DNA of 64,000 nucleotides from Dysosmobacter welbionis (GCF_005121165.3 NZ_CP034413.3:2480001-2544000), one strand, 5' to 3'; positions 1 to 8,329 are shown, counted from the stretch's first letter. Notes: generated by a model from the sequence alone, not told the origin. Numbers and translations: made by a program.

Positions 1-1
1 G

Positions 2-859
2 AGCGGCGAGAGCGTCCGGTTCGAGGACATCCTGACCCAGCTGGAGGAGAAGCGCCAGGCCCTGGAGAAGCGGGAGCAGGAGGCGGACCGCCTGCTGCGC
101 CAGCGGGAAGAGGACGCCAGGCGCGCCCGGGAGTTCCGGGAGCAGATGGAGCGGGCCAAGGACAACGCCCGGAGCCGGGGCGAGGCGGAGGCCAAGCGCA
201 TCCTCCGGGACGCCCGGACGGCGGCGGACCAGGTGTTCCAGGAGCTCAGCGAGATGCGGAAGGCCCAGGCCAAGGCCGAACGGATGCTGAACGAAAATGA
301 GGCCCGTGCGGCCCTCCGCCGCACGCTGAACGAGGCGGAGGAGGCCGTGTCCCGCCGCGACGCCCGGCAGGAGCCCATCCCCAAGCCCAGCCGCCCCATC
401 CGGGCGGGGGATCTGGTGGAGATCCCCGGTGTCAAAACGCCGGCGGAGGTAGTGTCCGTGGGCAAGGACGGCACCTTGCAGCTGAAAGCCGGTATTTTGA
501 AGATGAAAGCCAAGGTAGACGAAGTGCGTCTTATCGAGGATGACGAGCGGGCCGCCAGGAAGAAGACGCCCTCTGTCACCATTCGCCAGAACGCCGACCG
601 CGCCCTGCGGGCTTCTGCCGCCCGGGAACTGGACATCCGAGGGATGGAGACACTGGAGGCGGAGAGCGTGGTGGAAAACTTCATTTCCGCCGCCGTCATG
701 GGCAAACTGGAGACCGTAACCATCATCCACGGCAAGGGCACCGGGGCCTTGCGGAAGGCCGTCCACGACATCCTCCGCCGGAATAAGGCTGTGAAGAGCT
801 TCCGCCTGGGCGTCTACGGCGAGGGAGAGAGCGGCGTCACCGTGGTGACGCTGAAGTGA
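2..859 (+). CDS. mutS2: Endonuclease MutS2, C-terminal part (5' end outside window)
   Basis: The reading frame is open from the first bases, so only the last 285 residues are present. The first half is a long charged coiled coil rich in E, K, R and A, as in the MutS2 region after the ATPase. It is followed by a small beta-rich linker (GDLVEIPG) and a C-terminal Smr domain with the LDIRG motif and the HGKGTGALR loop that define this nuclease fold. MutS2 binds branched DNA or collided ribosomes and limits recombination or rescues ribosomes. The MutS ATPase and its Walker motifs lie upstream of the window. Identification rests on the coiled coil plus Smr arrangement and is firm. Confidence 0.93.
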   Translation, partial: SGESVRFEDILTQLEEKRQALEKREQEADRLLRQREEDARRAREFREQMERAKDNARSRGEAEAKRILRDARTAADQVFQELSEMRKAQAKAERMLNENEARAALRRTLNEAEEAVSRRDARQEPIPKPSRPIRAGDLVEIPGVKTPAEVVSVGKDGTLQLKAGILKMKAKVDEVRLIEDDERAARKKTPSVTIRQNADRALRASAARELDIRGMETLEAESVVENFISAAVMGKLETVTIIHGKGTGALRKAVHDILRRNKAVKSFRLGVYGEGESGVTVVTLK

Positions 860-1017
860 GCCGGAGCCTGTCGCCGCGGTGCGGCATCAGGCGTCCTGCG
901 CGGCGGGACCTTGGAGTGTGAGGGCTCTGCCTGACCGCCCCAATTAAATGCGGGATTCCTGTGGGGTGCTCCCCATGGGGGCGGCGAGCCCGGCAACACT
1001 GAAATGAGGGGGTTGAC

Positions 1018-1524
1018 ATGGCACTGACCTTTCGATTTGCACAGGAGACCGACACGCTCCTGATCCTGCAATTCATCCGGGAGCTGGCCGACTACGAGCA
1101 CCTGCTGGACCAGGTGGTGGCCGATGAGGCCACCCTCCGGGACCAGCTGTTTGAAAAGCGCCGAGCCGAGGTCCTCTTTGCCCTGGAGGACGGGACAGAG
1201 GTGGGCTTCGCCCTGTTTTTTCAAAACTTCTCCACCTTCCTGGGTCGGGCGGGCCTGTATCTGGAGGACCTGTATGTCCGGCCGGAGCACCGGGGAAAGG
1301 GATATGGCAAGGCTTTCTTCCGGCGGCTGGCGGCCATCGCCGCGGAGCGGGACTGCGGCCGCCTGGAGTGGTGGTGCCTGGACTGGAACACCCCCAGCAT
1401 CGGCTTCTACAAGTCCCTGGGGGCGGAGACCATGGAGGACTGGACCGTTTACCGCCTTACCGGACCGGCATTGCAGAGGCTGGCAGAACCGGAATCTCCG
1501 GTTGCGGAAACCGATGAGATTTGA
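1018..1524 (+). CDS. GNAT family N-acetyltransferase
   Basis: This 168-residue protein is a single GNAT domain. The acetyl-CoA pyrophosphate loop is visible as VRPEHRGKGYG around residues 87-97, and the following sequence gives the expected helix. The closest overall resemblance is to spermidine/spermine- and thialysine-type acetyltransferases (an early FIRELADYE motif, then YLEDLYVRPEHRGKG), so a polyamine or small amine substrate is possible but unproven. The start is supported by a GAGGGGG ribosome binding site a few bases upstream. It stands alone: the 158 bases before it hold no gene, and the promoter of the next gene overlaps its stop codon. Confidence 0.85.
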   Translation: MALTFRFAQETDTLLILQFIRELADYEHLLDQVVADEATLRDQLFEKRRAEVLFALEDGTEVGFALFFQNFSTFLGRAGLYLEDLYVRPEHRGKGYGKAFFRRLAAIAAERDCGRLEWWCLDWNTPSIGFYKSLGAETMEDWTVYRLTGPALQRLAEPESPVAETDEI

Positions 1525-1530
1525 TATACT
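1502..1530 (+). promoter_or_regulatory. Promoter of uridine phosphorylase gene
   Basis: TTGCGG and TATACT are separated by 17 bases. The -10 box begins directly after the stop codon of the acetyltransferase, about 50 bases before the uridine phosphorylase start. Inferred from spacing and position only. Confidence 0.5.
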
Positions 1531-1580
1531 GGAGTCACACTAAAACACACATTCTGGAAATTGCACAATGAGGTGATTTT

Positions 1581-2354
1581 ATGCAAGAGCTTGCAAAGCA
1601 GTTCCACATTGCCTGTGCTCAGGGGGATATCGGCCGCTACTGCATCCTGCCCGGTGACCCGGGCCGGGTCCCGGCCATCGCCGCCCTGTTTGACGACGCC
1701 AAGCAGATCGCGTATAACCGGGAGTTCAACGTCTGGACCGGCACCCTGCTGGGGGAGAAGGTCACCGCCTGCTCCACCGGCATCGGCGGTCCCTCCGCTT
1801 CCATCGCTATGGAGGAGCTCCACAAATGCGGTGCCGACACGTTCATCCGCACCGGCACCTGCGGCGGTATCGATCTGAACGTCCAGTCCGGCGACGTGGT
1901 GGTAGCCACCGGCGCCATCCGGTATGAGCACACCAGCCGGGAGTACGCCCCCATTGAGTTCCCGGCGGTGGCGGACTTCCAGGTGACAAACGCCCTGGTG
2001 GAGGCCACCAAGAAGCTGGGCTTCCCCCTGCACACCGGCATCGTCCAGTGCAAGGACAGCTTTTACGGCCAGCACGACCCCGCTGCCTCGCCCGTGTACT
2101 ACGAGCTGCAGCAGAAGTGGGAATCCTGGAAGCGGCTGGGCGTCAAGGCCAGTGAGATGGAGTCCGCCGCCCTGTTCGTGGTGGCGGCGGCTCTGGGCTG
2201 CCGGTGCGGCTCCTGCTTCCATGTGGTGTGGAACCAGGAACGGGAGGCCGCCGGCCTGGACCAGAAGATGAGTGAGGACACATCCTCCTCCGTGAAGGTG
2301 TCTGTGGAGGCCCTGAAGCTGCTGATTGAGGCGGACCGCAAGGCGGGCCGGTAA
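1581..2354 (+). CDS. udp: Uridine phosphorylase
   Basis: The protein of 257 residues belongs to nucleoside phosphorylase family 1. It cleaves uridine with phosphate to uracil and ribose 1-phosphate in cytosolic pyrimidine salvage. Visible motifs are the N-terminal GDPGRV phosphate-binding loop near residue 26, the RTGTCGG strand-loop near residue 90, and the nucleoside-binding EMESAAL near residue 194. Length matches the family. The start follows GAGGTGATTTT. It is transcribed from its own promoter and closed by a strong terminator. A broader nucleoside specificity cannot be excluded, but the conserved segments fit Udp better than DeoD. Confidence 0.9.
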   Translation: MQELAKQFHIACAQGDIGRYCILPGDPGRVPAIAALFDDAKQIAYNREFNVWTGTLLGEKVTACSTGIGGPSASIAMEELHKCGADTFIRTGTCGGIDLNVQSGDVVVATGAIRYEHTSREYAPIEFPAVADFQVTNALVEATKKLGFPLHTGIVQCKDSFYGQHDPAASPVYYELQQKWESWKRLGVKASEMESAALFVVAAALGCRCGSCFHVVWNQEREAAGLDQKMSEDTSSSVKVSVEALKLLIEADRKAGR

Positions 2355-2369
2355 TTGGCTGCGTTTTTG

Positions 2370-2406
2370 AAAAAAGATGCCCGGAAATTTCCGGGCATCT
2401 TTTTTG
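2370..2406 (+). terminator. Rho-independent terminator after udp
   Basis: A perfect stem GATGCCCGGAAA/TTTCCGGGCATC, flanked by an A run before and a T run after, so it could work in both directions. Confidence 0.9.
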
Positions 2407-2414
2407 ATTCCCCA

Positions 2415-2483
2415 TTGACAAGTTTACTTGGTATATGGTATGCTCTGCTTGTAAAGAAAACTTGGTAAAATAAAAAGTAAACT
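2415..2483 (+). promoter_or_regulatory. Promoter and putative operator of the small-membrane-protein/XRE cluster
   Basis: TTGACA (2415-2420) is followed by an extended -10 TGgTATGCT (TATGCT 2439-2444). A 9-base inverted repeat AGTTTACTT (2421-2429) and AAGTAAACT (2475-2483) brackets the start region, with one arm inside the spacer. The octamer ACTTGGTA occurs twice as a direct repeat (2426-2433 and 2460-2467). The position suggests autoregulation by the XRE protein encoded downstream; that link is inference. Confidence 0.55.
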
Positions 2484-2500
2484 ATGCAAAATGGTTCGGC

Positions 2501-2625
2501 ATGGATCGGGAGGAGATCCTGCGGCACAGCCGGGCGGCTGGCGACTGGTTCTGATCCTGAGTCTGCTGCTGGCGGGAGCCGCGTTGTTGAATCTGGCCGT
2601 TTATGTACGGGGCGTACTGGGATGA
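2501..2625 (+). pseudogene. Tiny membrane-protein gene, apparently frameshifted
   Basis: The ATG at 2501 begins MDREEILRHSRAAGDWF and then stops. The frame one base earlier continues LILSLLLAGAALLNLAV and ends at 2623-2625. The start resembles the two small membrane proteins downstream (MEKQEILEKSR, MDRDEILKKAQ), and the second half is one hydrophobic helix. Adding one base, for example a G near 2543, would give a continuous 41-residue protein. The break matches the one-base losses seen in seven other genes of this window. There is no long homopolymer here, so a genuine degenerate copy is also possible. Confidence 0.4.
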
Positions 2626-2670
2626 GAGGCAGGCCCTATGGCTTGGCAAAGAAAGAAAAGGGAGAACGCT

Positions 2671-2982
2671 ATGGAAAAACAGGAAATTCTGGAGAAGAGC
2701 CGGCGGGAGAACCAGAAGGGTGACGAACGGGAGCGGACCATCCGCATGGAGGGGGAGTCCTTCAGCCTGCTCTTCGTGTTTTTGATGGGCCTGATTCTGC
2801 TGACCTGGAAGCGGGTCCATGGGCTGCCGCATGAGGATGTGCTGACCATGTTCTGGACGGCCTGCGTGGCCAACCGGGTCTACCGGCTGGCCCGGCGGCG
2901 GAATACCTCCGACATCGTGACGCTGCTGATCTCTCTTGCGTTTTTGATCTGGAATCTGGTAAAATTCTTTCAAATGGCCTGA
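2671..2982 (+). CDS. Small integral membrane protein, DUF6442-like
   Basis: A 103-residue protein starting MEKQEILEKSRRENQKGDERE. The charged N-terminal helix of about 28 residues is followed by three hydrophobic segments (about 32-50, 58-72 and 83-100). The ATG at 2671 is chosen over the upstream one because GGAGA lies directly before it and because the paralogues at 2996 and 3642 start in the same way. Paralogous small proteins next to an XRE regulator are recurrent in Clostridia, and I recall this family as DUF6442. Function is unknown. It is followed 13 bases later by a paralogue. Confidence 0.7.
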   Translation: MEKQEILEKSRRENQKGDERERTIRMEGESFSLLFVFLMGLILLTWKRVHGLPHEDVLTMFWTACVANRVYRLARRRNTSDIVTLLISLAFLIWNLVKFFQMA

Positions 2983-2995
2983 GAGGAGGTAGCGC

Positions 2996-3304
2996 ATGGA
3001 CCGGGATGAGATTTTGAAAAAGGCTCAGGCGGGGGCGATTGGAATGGACGAGCGGGAGCAGCAGGTACTGGGGCTGTCCTTTGGTATCGGCGGGATCCTG
3101 ATGGTACTGCTGTGTGTCATTCTCGCCATTATACGGCTGGTGAACGGGCAGGATGCCTATGACTACACGGCCATCGTGTTTCTGTATCTGGCGGGCGTAG
3201 AGCTGCATTTGTATTGGAGGACCCGGCGGCGGGGCTTGGCGTTGCTGGCGGCGGCCTGCGGCCTGGTGTTCGCGGGCAACCTGGCCATGTTCCTGCTGGG
3301 GTGA
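2996..3304 (+). CDS. Small integral membrane protein, DUF6442-like (second copy)
   Basis: A 102-residue paralogue of the preceding protein, opening MDRDEILKKAQAGAIGMDERE. It has three predicted membrane helices (about 24-46, 56-72 and 80-100). A GAGAGGAGG ribosome binding site lies eight bases before the ATG. Its stop is five bases before the ATG of the XRE regulator, so the two are translationally close. It is probably a membrane partner of, or co-regulated with, that regulator. No enzymatic motif is visible. Confidence 0.7.
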   Translation: MDRDEILKKAQAGAIGMDEREQQVLGLSFGIGGILMVLLCVILAIIRLVNGQDAYDYTAIVFLYLAGVELHLYWRTRRRGLALLAAACGLVFAGNLAMFLLG

Positions 3305-3309
3305 GCGCC

Positions 3310-3519
3310 ATGGACGATCAGCTGATCCTGAAAAACCGGCTGAAGGTGGCCCGGGCGGAGAAGGGGCTGTCCCAGACCCAGCTGGCGGAGCTGGTGGGCG
3401 TGTCCCGCAACACCATCAGCTCCATTGAGACGGGGCAGTTCAATCCCACCGCCAAGCTGGCGCTGATTCTCTGCATCGCCTTGGACAAGAAGTTCGAGGA
3501 ACTGTTCTATTTTGAGTGA
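3310..3519 (+). CDS. XRE-family transcriptional regulator
   Basis: A 69-residue protein consisting of one helix-turn-helix domain (about residues 8-62, SQTQLAELVGVSRNTISSIE as recognition unit). This is the minimal Cro/C1-type regulator often encoded beside small membrane proteins. The frame is open upstream, but MDDQLILKNRLK at 3310 is the family start and sits just after the preceding stop. It lacks a sensor domain, so it probably acts as a dimeric repressor. The inverted repeat at 2421-2483 is the likely target. Confidence 0.85.
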   Translation: MDDQLILKNRLKVARAEKGLSQTQLAELVGVSRNTISSIETGQFNPTAKLALILCIALDKKFEELFYFE

Positions 3520-3641
3520 GAAATTAGGAGTTTGGGTGTCCAGCGGCGCTGACCGGGGCAAATCATCCTGCCTGCGGCGGAGCACAATCCTTCCGCATCC
3601 CTAACTGACGGCCGGTCGTTCCGGAGAGAGGAGAGATCTCT

Positions 3642-3950
3642 GTGGAGAAGGAGAAAATTCTGCAAAGATACCGCCAAGAGGGCGTGGACGAGGGCCGGGA
3701 GGAGGTCAACCGCCGGGGAGACGACGCGGGCTTTTACGCCATGTGTGTCCTGGCGCTGCTGTTGATGATCTACCAGGCGTTTACCGGACAGGTATTTGGA
3801 GACGTGGCGGCGATGCTGTTCGTGTTTTGCTCCGTGGGGGCCTTTGCCCGGTACCGGACTGACCGGGACCGGTCCGCTCTGGGCATGGGCATTTTTACCG
3901 GCGCTCTGTGCCTGGGATGCCTGGGATGGTATCTGTGGCACACGCTGTAA
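3642..3950 (+). CDS. Small integral membrane protein, DUF6442-like (third copy)
   Basis: A 102-residue protein with a GTG start preceded by GAGAGGAGAG. The N-terminus MEKEKILQRYRQEGVDEGRE matches the charged helix of the two paralogues upstream, and three hydrophobic segments follow. It lies 122 bases after the XRE regulator, with no gene between them and no clear promoter. Function is unknown. The repeated local duplication suggests selection for several variants. Confidence 0.65.
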   Translation: MEKEKILQRYRQEGVDEGREEVNRRGDDAGFYAMCVLALLLMIYQAFTGQVFGDVAAMLFVFCSVGAFARYRTDRDRSALGMGIFTGALCLGCLGWYLWHTL

Positions 3951-3956
3951 AAAAGA

Positions 3957-3982
3957 CAGGCGGCGCTGGAAAGCGCCGCCTG
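3957..3982 (-). terminator. Terminator between convergent genes
   Basis: Stem CAGGCGGCGCT/AGCGCCGCCTG; on the minus strand it is followed by TCTTTTTT, so it mainly ends the MerR-family gene. Confidence 0.8.
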
Positions 3983-3987
3983 CTTGC

Positions 3988-4806
3988 TTACCGCTTCCGC
4001 ACCGGGTAGCAGACCTCGGTGACAAATTCTTCTGGGTTCCGGGTCTCGTGGGGACTGACGTGGTAGATGTTGAAGAACAGTCCGTCAAAGGCATAGCCGT
4101 TGTCCTCTACCCAGGATGCCACCGCCTGATTCACCTCGCCGATCTGGCGGTAGGGGCCCTGGAAGGTGGCGGAGGCCACTGTCACCGGCGGGATGGTTTT
4201 GAATTTGACGTGCTCGGTGTCAGGGTATGTGCCCTTCACCGTCTTTTGGATCTCCACATCCACATCTGCCTCTTTGTACTCCCCGTCGTGGTAGACGCTG
4301 ATGCACAGGGCCGGGTCGCCGTCCTGGATGTGGAGAAGGGCGGTCTCCCTCACAAAGATGTGCCACAGGTCTCCCTCCCGGTCGTAGCAGGGAAGGATCT
4401 GGCGGACGCTGGCTACCTGCCGCTCCGGCAGGGTCTTGATGGTGACATCGTAGTTCATCTGTTTTTCATCCTTTCTCAGCCGTTCGATGGTTGTGTCCAG
4501 AAGCCGCAGCCGGTCCAATGCCTCCTGAATGGAGGCCTCCACCGCTGCCCGCTGGGCCAGCAGGCGCGTCTCCATGGCGGTCCGGTCCTCCCAGCAGGCC
4601 AGCAGCGCGGCCGTCTCTGCCAGGGAGAACCCCAGGCCCCGCAGGGCGGTGATCCGGTTGGCGGTCATCAGCTGGGCCGCCGCGTACCGGCGGTAGCCGG
4701 TCCAGGGATCGGTCTCCTCCGGCACCAGCAGGCCGATCTCGTCGTAGTGGCGCAGCATCCGGATGCTGATTCTGGACAGCTTTGAAAATTCTCCGATTTT
4801 GAACAT
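3988..4806 (-). CDS. MerR-family regulator with GyrI-like effector domain
   Basis: A 272-residue BltR/BmrR-type regulator. The N-terminal MerR winged helix (MFKIGEFSKLSRISIRMLRH) is followed by a dimerising coiled coil to about residue 115. A GyrI-like small-molecule-binding domain of about 150 residues forms the C-terminal part. The ATG at 4806 is preferred over one five codons upstream because GGAGGGATCCT directly precedes it. Such proteins distort the spacer of target promoters in response to drugs or lipophilic cations. No efflux gene is adjacent, so the target is unknown; autoregulation is likely. Confidence 0.85.
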   Translation of the reverse strand: MFKIGEFSKLSRISIRMLRHYDEIGLLVPEETDPWTGYRRYAAAQLMTANRITALRGLGFSLAETAALLACWEDRTAMETRLLAQRAAVEASIQEALDRLRLLDTTIERLRKDEKQMNYDVTIKTLPERQVASVRQILPCYDREGDLWHIFVRETALLHIQDGDPALCISVYHDGEYKEADVDVEIQKTVKGTYPDTEHVKFKTIPPVTVASATFQGPYRQIGEVNQAVASWVEDNGYAFDGLFFNIYHVSPHETRNPEEFVTEVCYPVRKR

Positions 4807-4906
4807 AGGATCCCTCCGCATATATGCGTTTTCTTGAGCTCACTGCTATGGTATGCCCTGCCACTGTGTGAGAGTCAAGAGAATTTTTTCAAAGTCGCGA
4901 TGAGAG

Positions 4907-4940
4907 AAAAAACGTTCCGGCCGCAGAAGCGGCCGGAACG
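4907..4940 (-). terminator. Terminator of metY-metA
   Basis: A 12-base stem CGTTCCGGCCGC/GCGGCCGGAACG followed by six T on the minus strand. Confidence 0.88.
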
Positions 4941-4949
4941 GCGGTGGGC

Positions 4950-5888
4950 TCAGTCGTCGGTGCGGATGCCCCGTTCAATATCCCGGATATTGTAGGGGGA
5001 GGTTTGGTAGACGAAGTAATTCAGCCAGTTGGAGTACAGCAGGTGGGCGCAGGAGCGCCAGGTCACCGCAGGCTTGCGGCTGGGGTCATCGCCGGGGAAG
5101 TAGTTCTTGGGGACCCGGATGTCCGCTCCGGCGGTCAGGTCCCGTATGTACTCATTCCGCAGGGTGTCCCGGTCATACTCCGCGTGGCCCATGAGGAAGA
5201 TCTGCCGGCCCTGGTCGGTCTTGACGGCGTAGACCCCGGCCTCCGGGGAGGAGGCAAGTATCTTCAGCTCCGGGATTGCCTCGATGTCCTCCCGCAGCAC
5301 TGTGGTGTGCCGGGAGTGGGGCACCCAGAACTCGTCGTCAAAGCCCCGGAAGAGGATGAAGTTGGGATCCTCCACCGTGTGGCGGAACACGCCGAAGAGT
5401 TTCTCCGGCAGCTGCCGCTTGGGGATGCCGTAGTGGTAGTACAGCCCCGCCTGAGCGCCCCAGCAGATGTGAAGGGTGGAGTGGACGTGCGTCTTGGACC
5501 ACTCCATGATCTCGCACAGCTCCGGCCAGTAGTCCACCTCCTCAAAGGGAAGGTTCTCCACCGGCGCGCCGGTGATGACCAGGCCGTCAAAGGTCCGGTC
5601 CCGCACCTCGTCAAAGGATTTGTAGAAGGCCAGCATGTGGGCCTGGGAGGTGTTCTTGGACACGTGGCCGCTGGGGGCGATCAACTCCAGCTCGATCTGG
5701 ATGGGGGTGTTGCCCAACACCCGGGCCAGCTGGGTCTCGGTCTCGATCTTGGTGGGCATCAGGTTCAGCAGCAGGATCTGCAGGGGGCGGATATCCTGGG
5801 TGATGGCCCGGGTCTCCGTCATGACAAAGATGTTCTCCGACGTCAGAACGGAGGTGGCGGGCAGCTGGTTGGGGATTTTGATGGGCAT
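4950..5888 (-). CDS. metA: Homoserine O-acyltransferase (acetyl-CoA type predicted)
   Basis: A 312-residue MetA-family enzyme that activates homoserine for methionine synthesis. The catalytic triad is present at canonical positions: Cys142 in CWGAQAG, His235 and Glu237 in GHAEYD. Position 111 is glutamate (APVEN). In this family glutamate at 111 goes with acetyl-CoA and glycine with succinyl-CoA, so the product is predicted to be O-acetylhomoserine despite the metA name. This suits its partner: the gene starts one base after the stop of metY, an O-acetylhomoserine sulfhydrylase. Both lie behind a T-box leader. Confidence 0.93.
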   Translation of the reverse strand: MPIKIPNQLPATSVLTSENIFVMTETRAITQDIRPLQILLLNLMPTKIETETQLARVLGNTPIQIELELIAPSGHVSKNTSQAHMLAFYKSFDEVRDRTFDGLVITGAPVENLPFEEVDYWPELCEIMEWSKTHVHSTLHICWGAQAGLYYHYGIPKRQLPEKLFGVFRHTVEDPNFILFRGFDDEFWVPHSRHTTVLREDIEAIPELKILASSPEAGVYAVKTDQGRQIFLMGHAEYDRDTLRNEYIRDLTAGADIRVPKNYFPGDDPSRKPAVTWRSCAHLLYSNWLNYFVYQTSPYNIRDIERGIRTDD

Positions 5889-5889
5889 C

Positions 5890-7175
5890 TCACTTCACCT
5901 GGTCCAGCGCCTGGGCGATGTCGCCGATCAGATCCTGCTTGCTCTCCAGGCCGCAGCTCATCCGCACCAGGCCCGCGGGAATGCCGGCGGCGGCAAGCTG
6001 CTCGTCAGTCATCTGCCGGTGGGTGGAGCTGGCGGGGTTCAGACAGCAGGTCCGGGCGTCCGCCACATGGGTCTCGATGGCGGCCAGCTTCAGATGCTTC
6101 ATAAAGGTGCCCGCTGCCTCCCGGCCGCCCTTCAGCTCAAAGGACACCACACCGCAGGAGCCGTGGGGCAGGTACTTCTCTGCCAAGGCATGGTACTTGT
6201 CCCCTGGCAGGCCGCAGTAGCTGACGGAGGCCACCTTGGGATGTGCCGCCAGGAACTCCGCCACCGCCTGGCCGTTCTCACAGTGGCGGGCCATGCGCAC
6301 ATGGAGGCTCTCCAGCCCCAGGTTCAGATAGAAGGCGTTCTGGGGGACTGGATGGCGCCGAAGTCCCGCATCAGCTGGGCGGTGCACTTGGTGATGAAGG
6401 CGCCCTCCCTGCCGAACTTCTCCGCGTAGGTGATGCCGTGGTAGCTGTCGTCCGGGGTGCAGAGGCCGGGGAACTTGTCCGCATGGGCCATCCAGTCGAA
6501 CTTGCCGGAGTCCACGATGGCGCCGCCTACCGCCGCGCCGTGGCCGTCCATGTACTTGGTGGTGGAGTGGGTGACGATGTCGGCGCCCCATTCAAAGGGC
6601 CGGCAGTTCACCGGAGTGGCGAAGGTGTTGTCCACGATCAGCGGCACGCCGTGGGTGTGGGCGGCCTTGGCGAACTTCTCGATGTCCAGCACCGTCAGGG
6701 CCGGGTTGGCGATGGTCTCGCCGAACACCGCCTTGGTGTTGGGCCGGAAGGCGGCTTCCAGCTCCTCGTCGGTGCAGTCCGGGGAGACGAAGGTGACCTC
6801 GATACCCATTTTCGCCATGGTGACGGAGATCAGATTGAAGGTACCGCCGTAGATGGAGGACGAGGAGACGATGTGGTCCCCGCAGGAGCAGATGTTGAAC
6901 AACGCGAAGAAGTTGGCCGCTTGGCCGGAAGAGGTGAGCATAGCGGCGGTGCCGCCCTCCAGCTCGCAGATCTTGGCGGCCACATAGTCGTTGGTGGGGT
7001 TCTGGAGGCGGGTGTAGAAGTAGCCGTTGGCCTCCAGGTCAAAGAGCTTACCCATGTCCTCGCTGGTGGCGTATTTGAACGTGGTGGACTGGACGATGGG
7101 GATCTGCCGGGGCTCTCCGTTGCCGGGGGTGTAGCCCCCCTGGACACATTTCGTTTCGATGCGGTAATCGCTCAT
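5890..7175 (-). pseudogene. metY: O-acetylhomoserine sulfhydrylase, frameshifted by one base
   Basis: The first frame runs from MSDYRIETKC at 7175 and leaves the family pattern near 6346. The second frame resumes at NAFYLNLGLESLHVR and ends at 5890. Together with one extra base they make a 428-residue PLP enzyme of the Cys/Met metabolism family that turns O-acetylhomoserine plus sulfide into homocysteine. The PLP lysine region (HSTTKYMDGHG) and the downstream SSTHRQ are intact. The break is in a G run of five (6342-6346, plus strand) where six would restore SPQNAF. The start has AAAGGAG upstream. Probably an assembly error rather than a dead gene. Confidence 0.88.
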
Positions 7176-7218
7176 GGTGTGTGCTCCTTTCGACTGGATG
7201 AAGATGACTTTGGAGACG

Positions 7219-7498
7219 AAAAAACGGCTTTCGTCCCAAAGAAAAACTTTGAGACGAAAGCCGTCAGGCTTCCGCGGTACCACTCAAATTGCGCCGTCCT
7301 CACGGCCCGACGCCCCTTTTGGGGTCCAGCAACCCCTCTGCCCTGACGCGGCAGTCCTCGGAGAGGCCCTACCGGCGGCGCGCCGCCCTCGAACCCTCGG
7401 CTCAGGAGCCATAGGACCTGGAGACCCTTGCCGCCGGCTTCCACCGCCCGCCGGCTCTCTGAGGGCGCCGGTCTCCGTCCCTCTCCATCATTGCTTTG
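7219..7498 (-). ncRNA. T-box leader of metY-metA, probably methionine-specific
   Basis: On the minus strand the leader contains the T-box core TGGTACCGCGGAAGCCT (about 7268-7284). A terminator follows, with stem ACGGCTTTCGTC/GACGAAAGCCGT and a T run (7219-7265). Upstream are the AGAGAGCCGG and GGTGGAAGCCGG elements of stem I and a CTGAGC segment. GGTCTCC pairs with GGAGACC, and the bulge after it reads AGGTCCTATGG, so ATG is the likely specifier. Uncharged tRNA-Met would then stabilise the antiterminator and switch on the operon. The class is clear; the specifier is inferred. Confidence 0.85.
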
Positions 7499-7504
7499 GA
7501 ACAT

Positions 7505-7534
7505 ATTATAGCCACGCCGCGGCAAGTTTGTCAA
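7505..7534 (-). promoter_or_regulatory. Promoter of the T-box metY-metA transcript
   Basis: Consensus TTGACA (7529-7534) and TATAAT (7505-7510) on the minus strand, 18 bases apart, placing the start of transcription just ahead of the T-box leader. Confidence 0.85.
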
Positions 7535-7642
7535 CTGCGGATTTTCGCCTCGCATGGACCGCGGCGGCAGTGGACTTTTGGCCCGGCCTGTGGTACGATG
7601 GCCCAAACGGCCGGCGGAGGACGCCGGAGAGGGAGGAGCGCC

Positions 7643-8281
7643 ATGGCCTTTACGCCCATCGACGAGCAGACCTGGGAGCGCCGGGAGTATCTGGAGGTTT
7701 TCCGCCAGACCGCCATCTATCTGACGGCGGAGGTGGATATCACACCGCTGTATCGGCACACGAAGGCCCGGGGCGAAAAGCTGTATCCGGCCCTGATCTG
7801 GTGCGCGGCCGCCGTGCTGAACCGGCATGTGCATTTCCGCTACGGCCGGGACGAGGCAGGGCGGATCGGGATCTGGGATGTGCTGCACCCCTATTACACC
7901 GTGCCCCGGCGGGACGCCCCGGACCTATTCGCCATGAAGGTCACCCGCTTTATGCCGGACTATGATGTGTTCCGCCAGGACTTTCAGGCGGACTACGCCC
8001 GGGCGGAGACCTGCGGCCGCCTGCTCTGCGACGAGACCCTGCCCCCAAATGTCTGCGGTATCTCCGCCATGCCGGGGCTGGCCTTCTCCGCCTTCAGCTT
8101 CGGCGGGGACCTCAAGCCGGACTTCACGCCATTCGTCCTGCTGGGGAAGGTCCACCCGGCAGGGGACCGGACGGTGCTGCCGGTAGGCGGAGAGTTTGCC
8201 CACGCCGTCAACGACGGCGGCCACATCAGCGGTTTTTTCAAAGAGCTGGAGGAAACCGCCGCCAAACTGTTTCCGGATTGA
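7643..8281 (+). CDS. Chloramphenicol acetyltransferase-like protein
   Basis: A 212-residue protein of the trimeric CAT fold. The C-terminal motif HAVNDGGHISGF keeps the catalytic histidine (His187) and the structural aspartate (Asp191) of HAVCDG in classical CAT. The N-terminal WERREYLEVF region corresponds to the WxRxExF motif. The ATG at 7643 has GGGAGGAG before it. Family members acetylate chloramphenicol, but many chromosomal relatives have other or unknown acceptors, so resistance should not be assumed. It is a single gene, divergent from the met leader and closed by its own terminator. Confidence 0.82.
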   Translation: MAFTPIDEQTWERREYLEVFRQTAIYLTAEVDITPLYRHTKARGEKLYPALIWCAAAVLNRHVHFRYGRDEAGRIGIWDVLHPYYTVPRRDAPDLFAMKVTRFMPDYDVFRQDFQADYARAETCGRLLCDETLPPNVCGISAMPGLAFSAFSFGGDLKPDFTPFVLLGKVHPAGDRTVLPVGGEFAHAVNDGGHISGFFKELEETAAKLFPD

Positions 8282-8294
8282 AGGAGAAAGAGAC

Positions 8295-8329
8295 CGCCCG
8301 CGGGGATGCCTGTCCCCGCGGGCGTTTTT
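8295..8329 (+). terminator. Terminator of the CAT-like gene
   Basis: Stem CGCCCGCGGGGA/TCCCCGCGGGCG followed by five T. Confidence 0.88.

Noticed and set aside
7643-8281. Calling the CAT-like gene a chloramphenicol resistance determinant
   Set aside because: The catalytic histidine is present, but chromosomal CAT-like proteins often have other substrates and no mobile context is seen.
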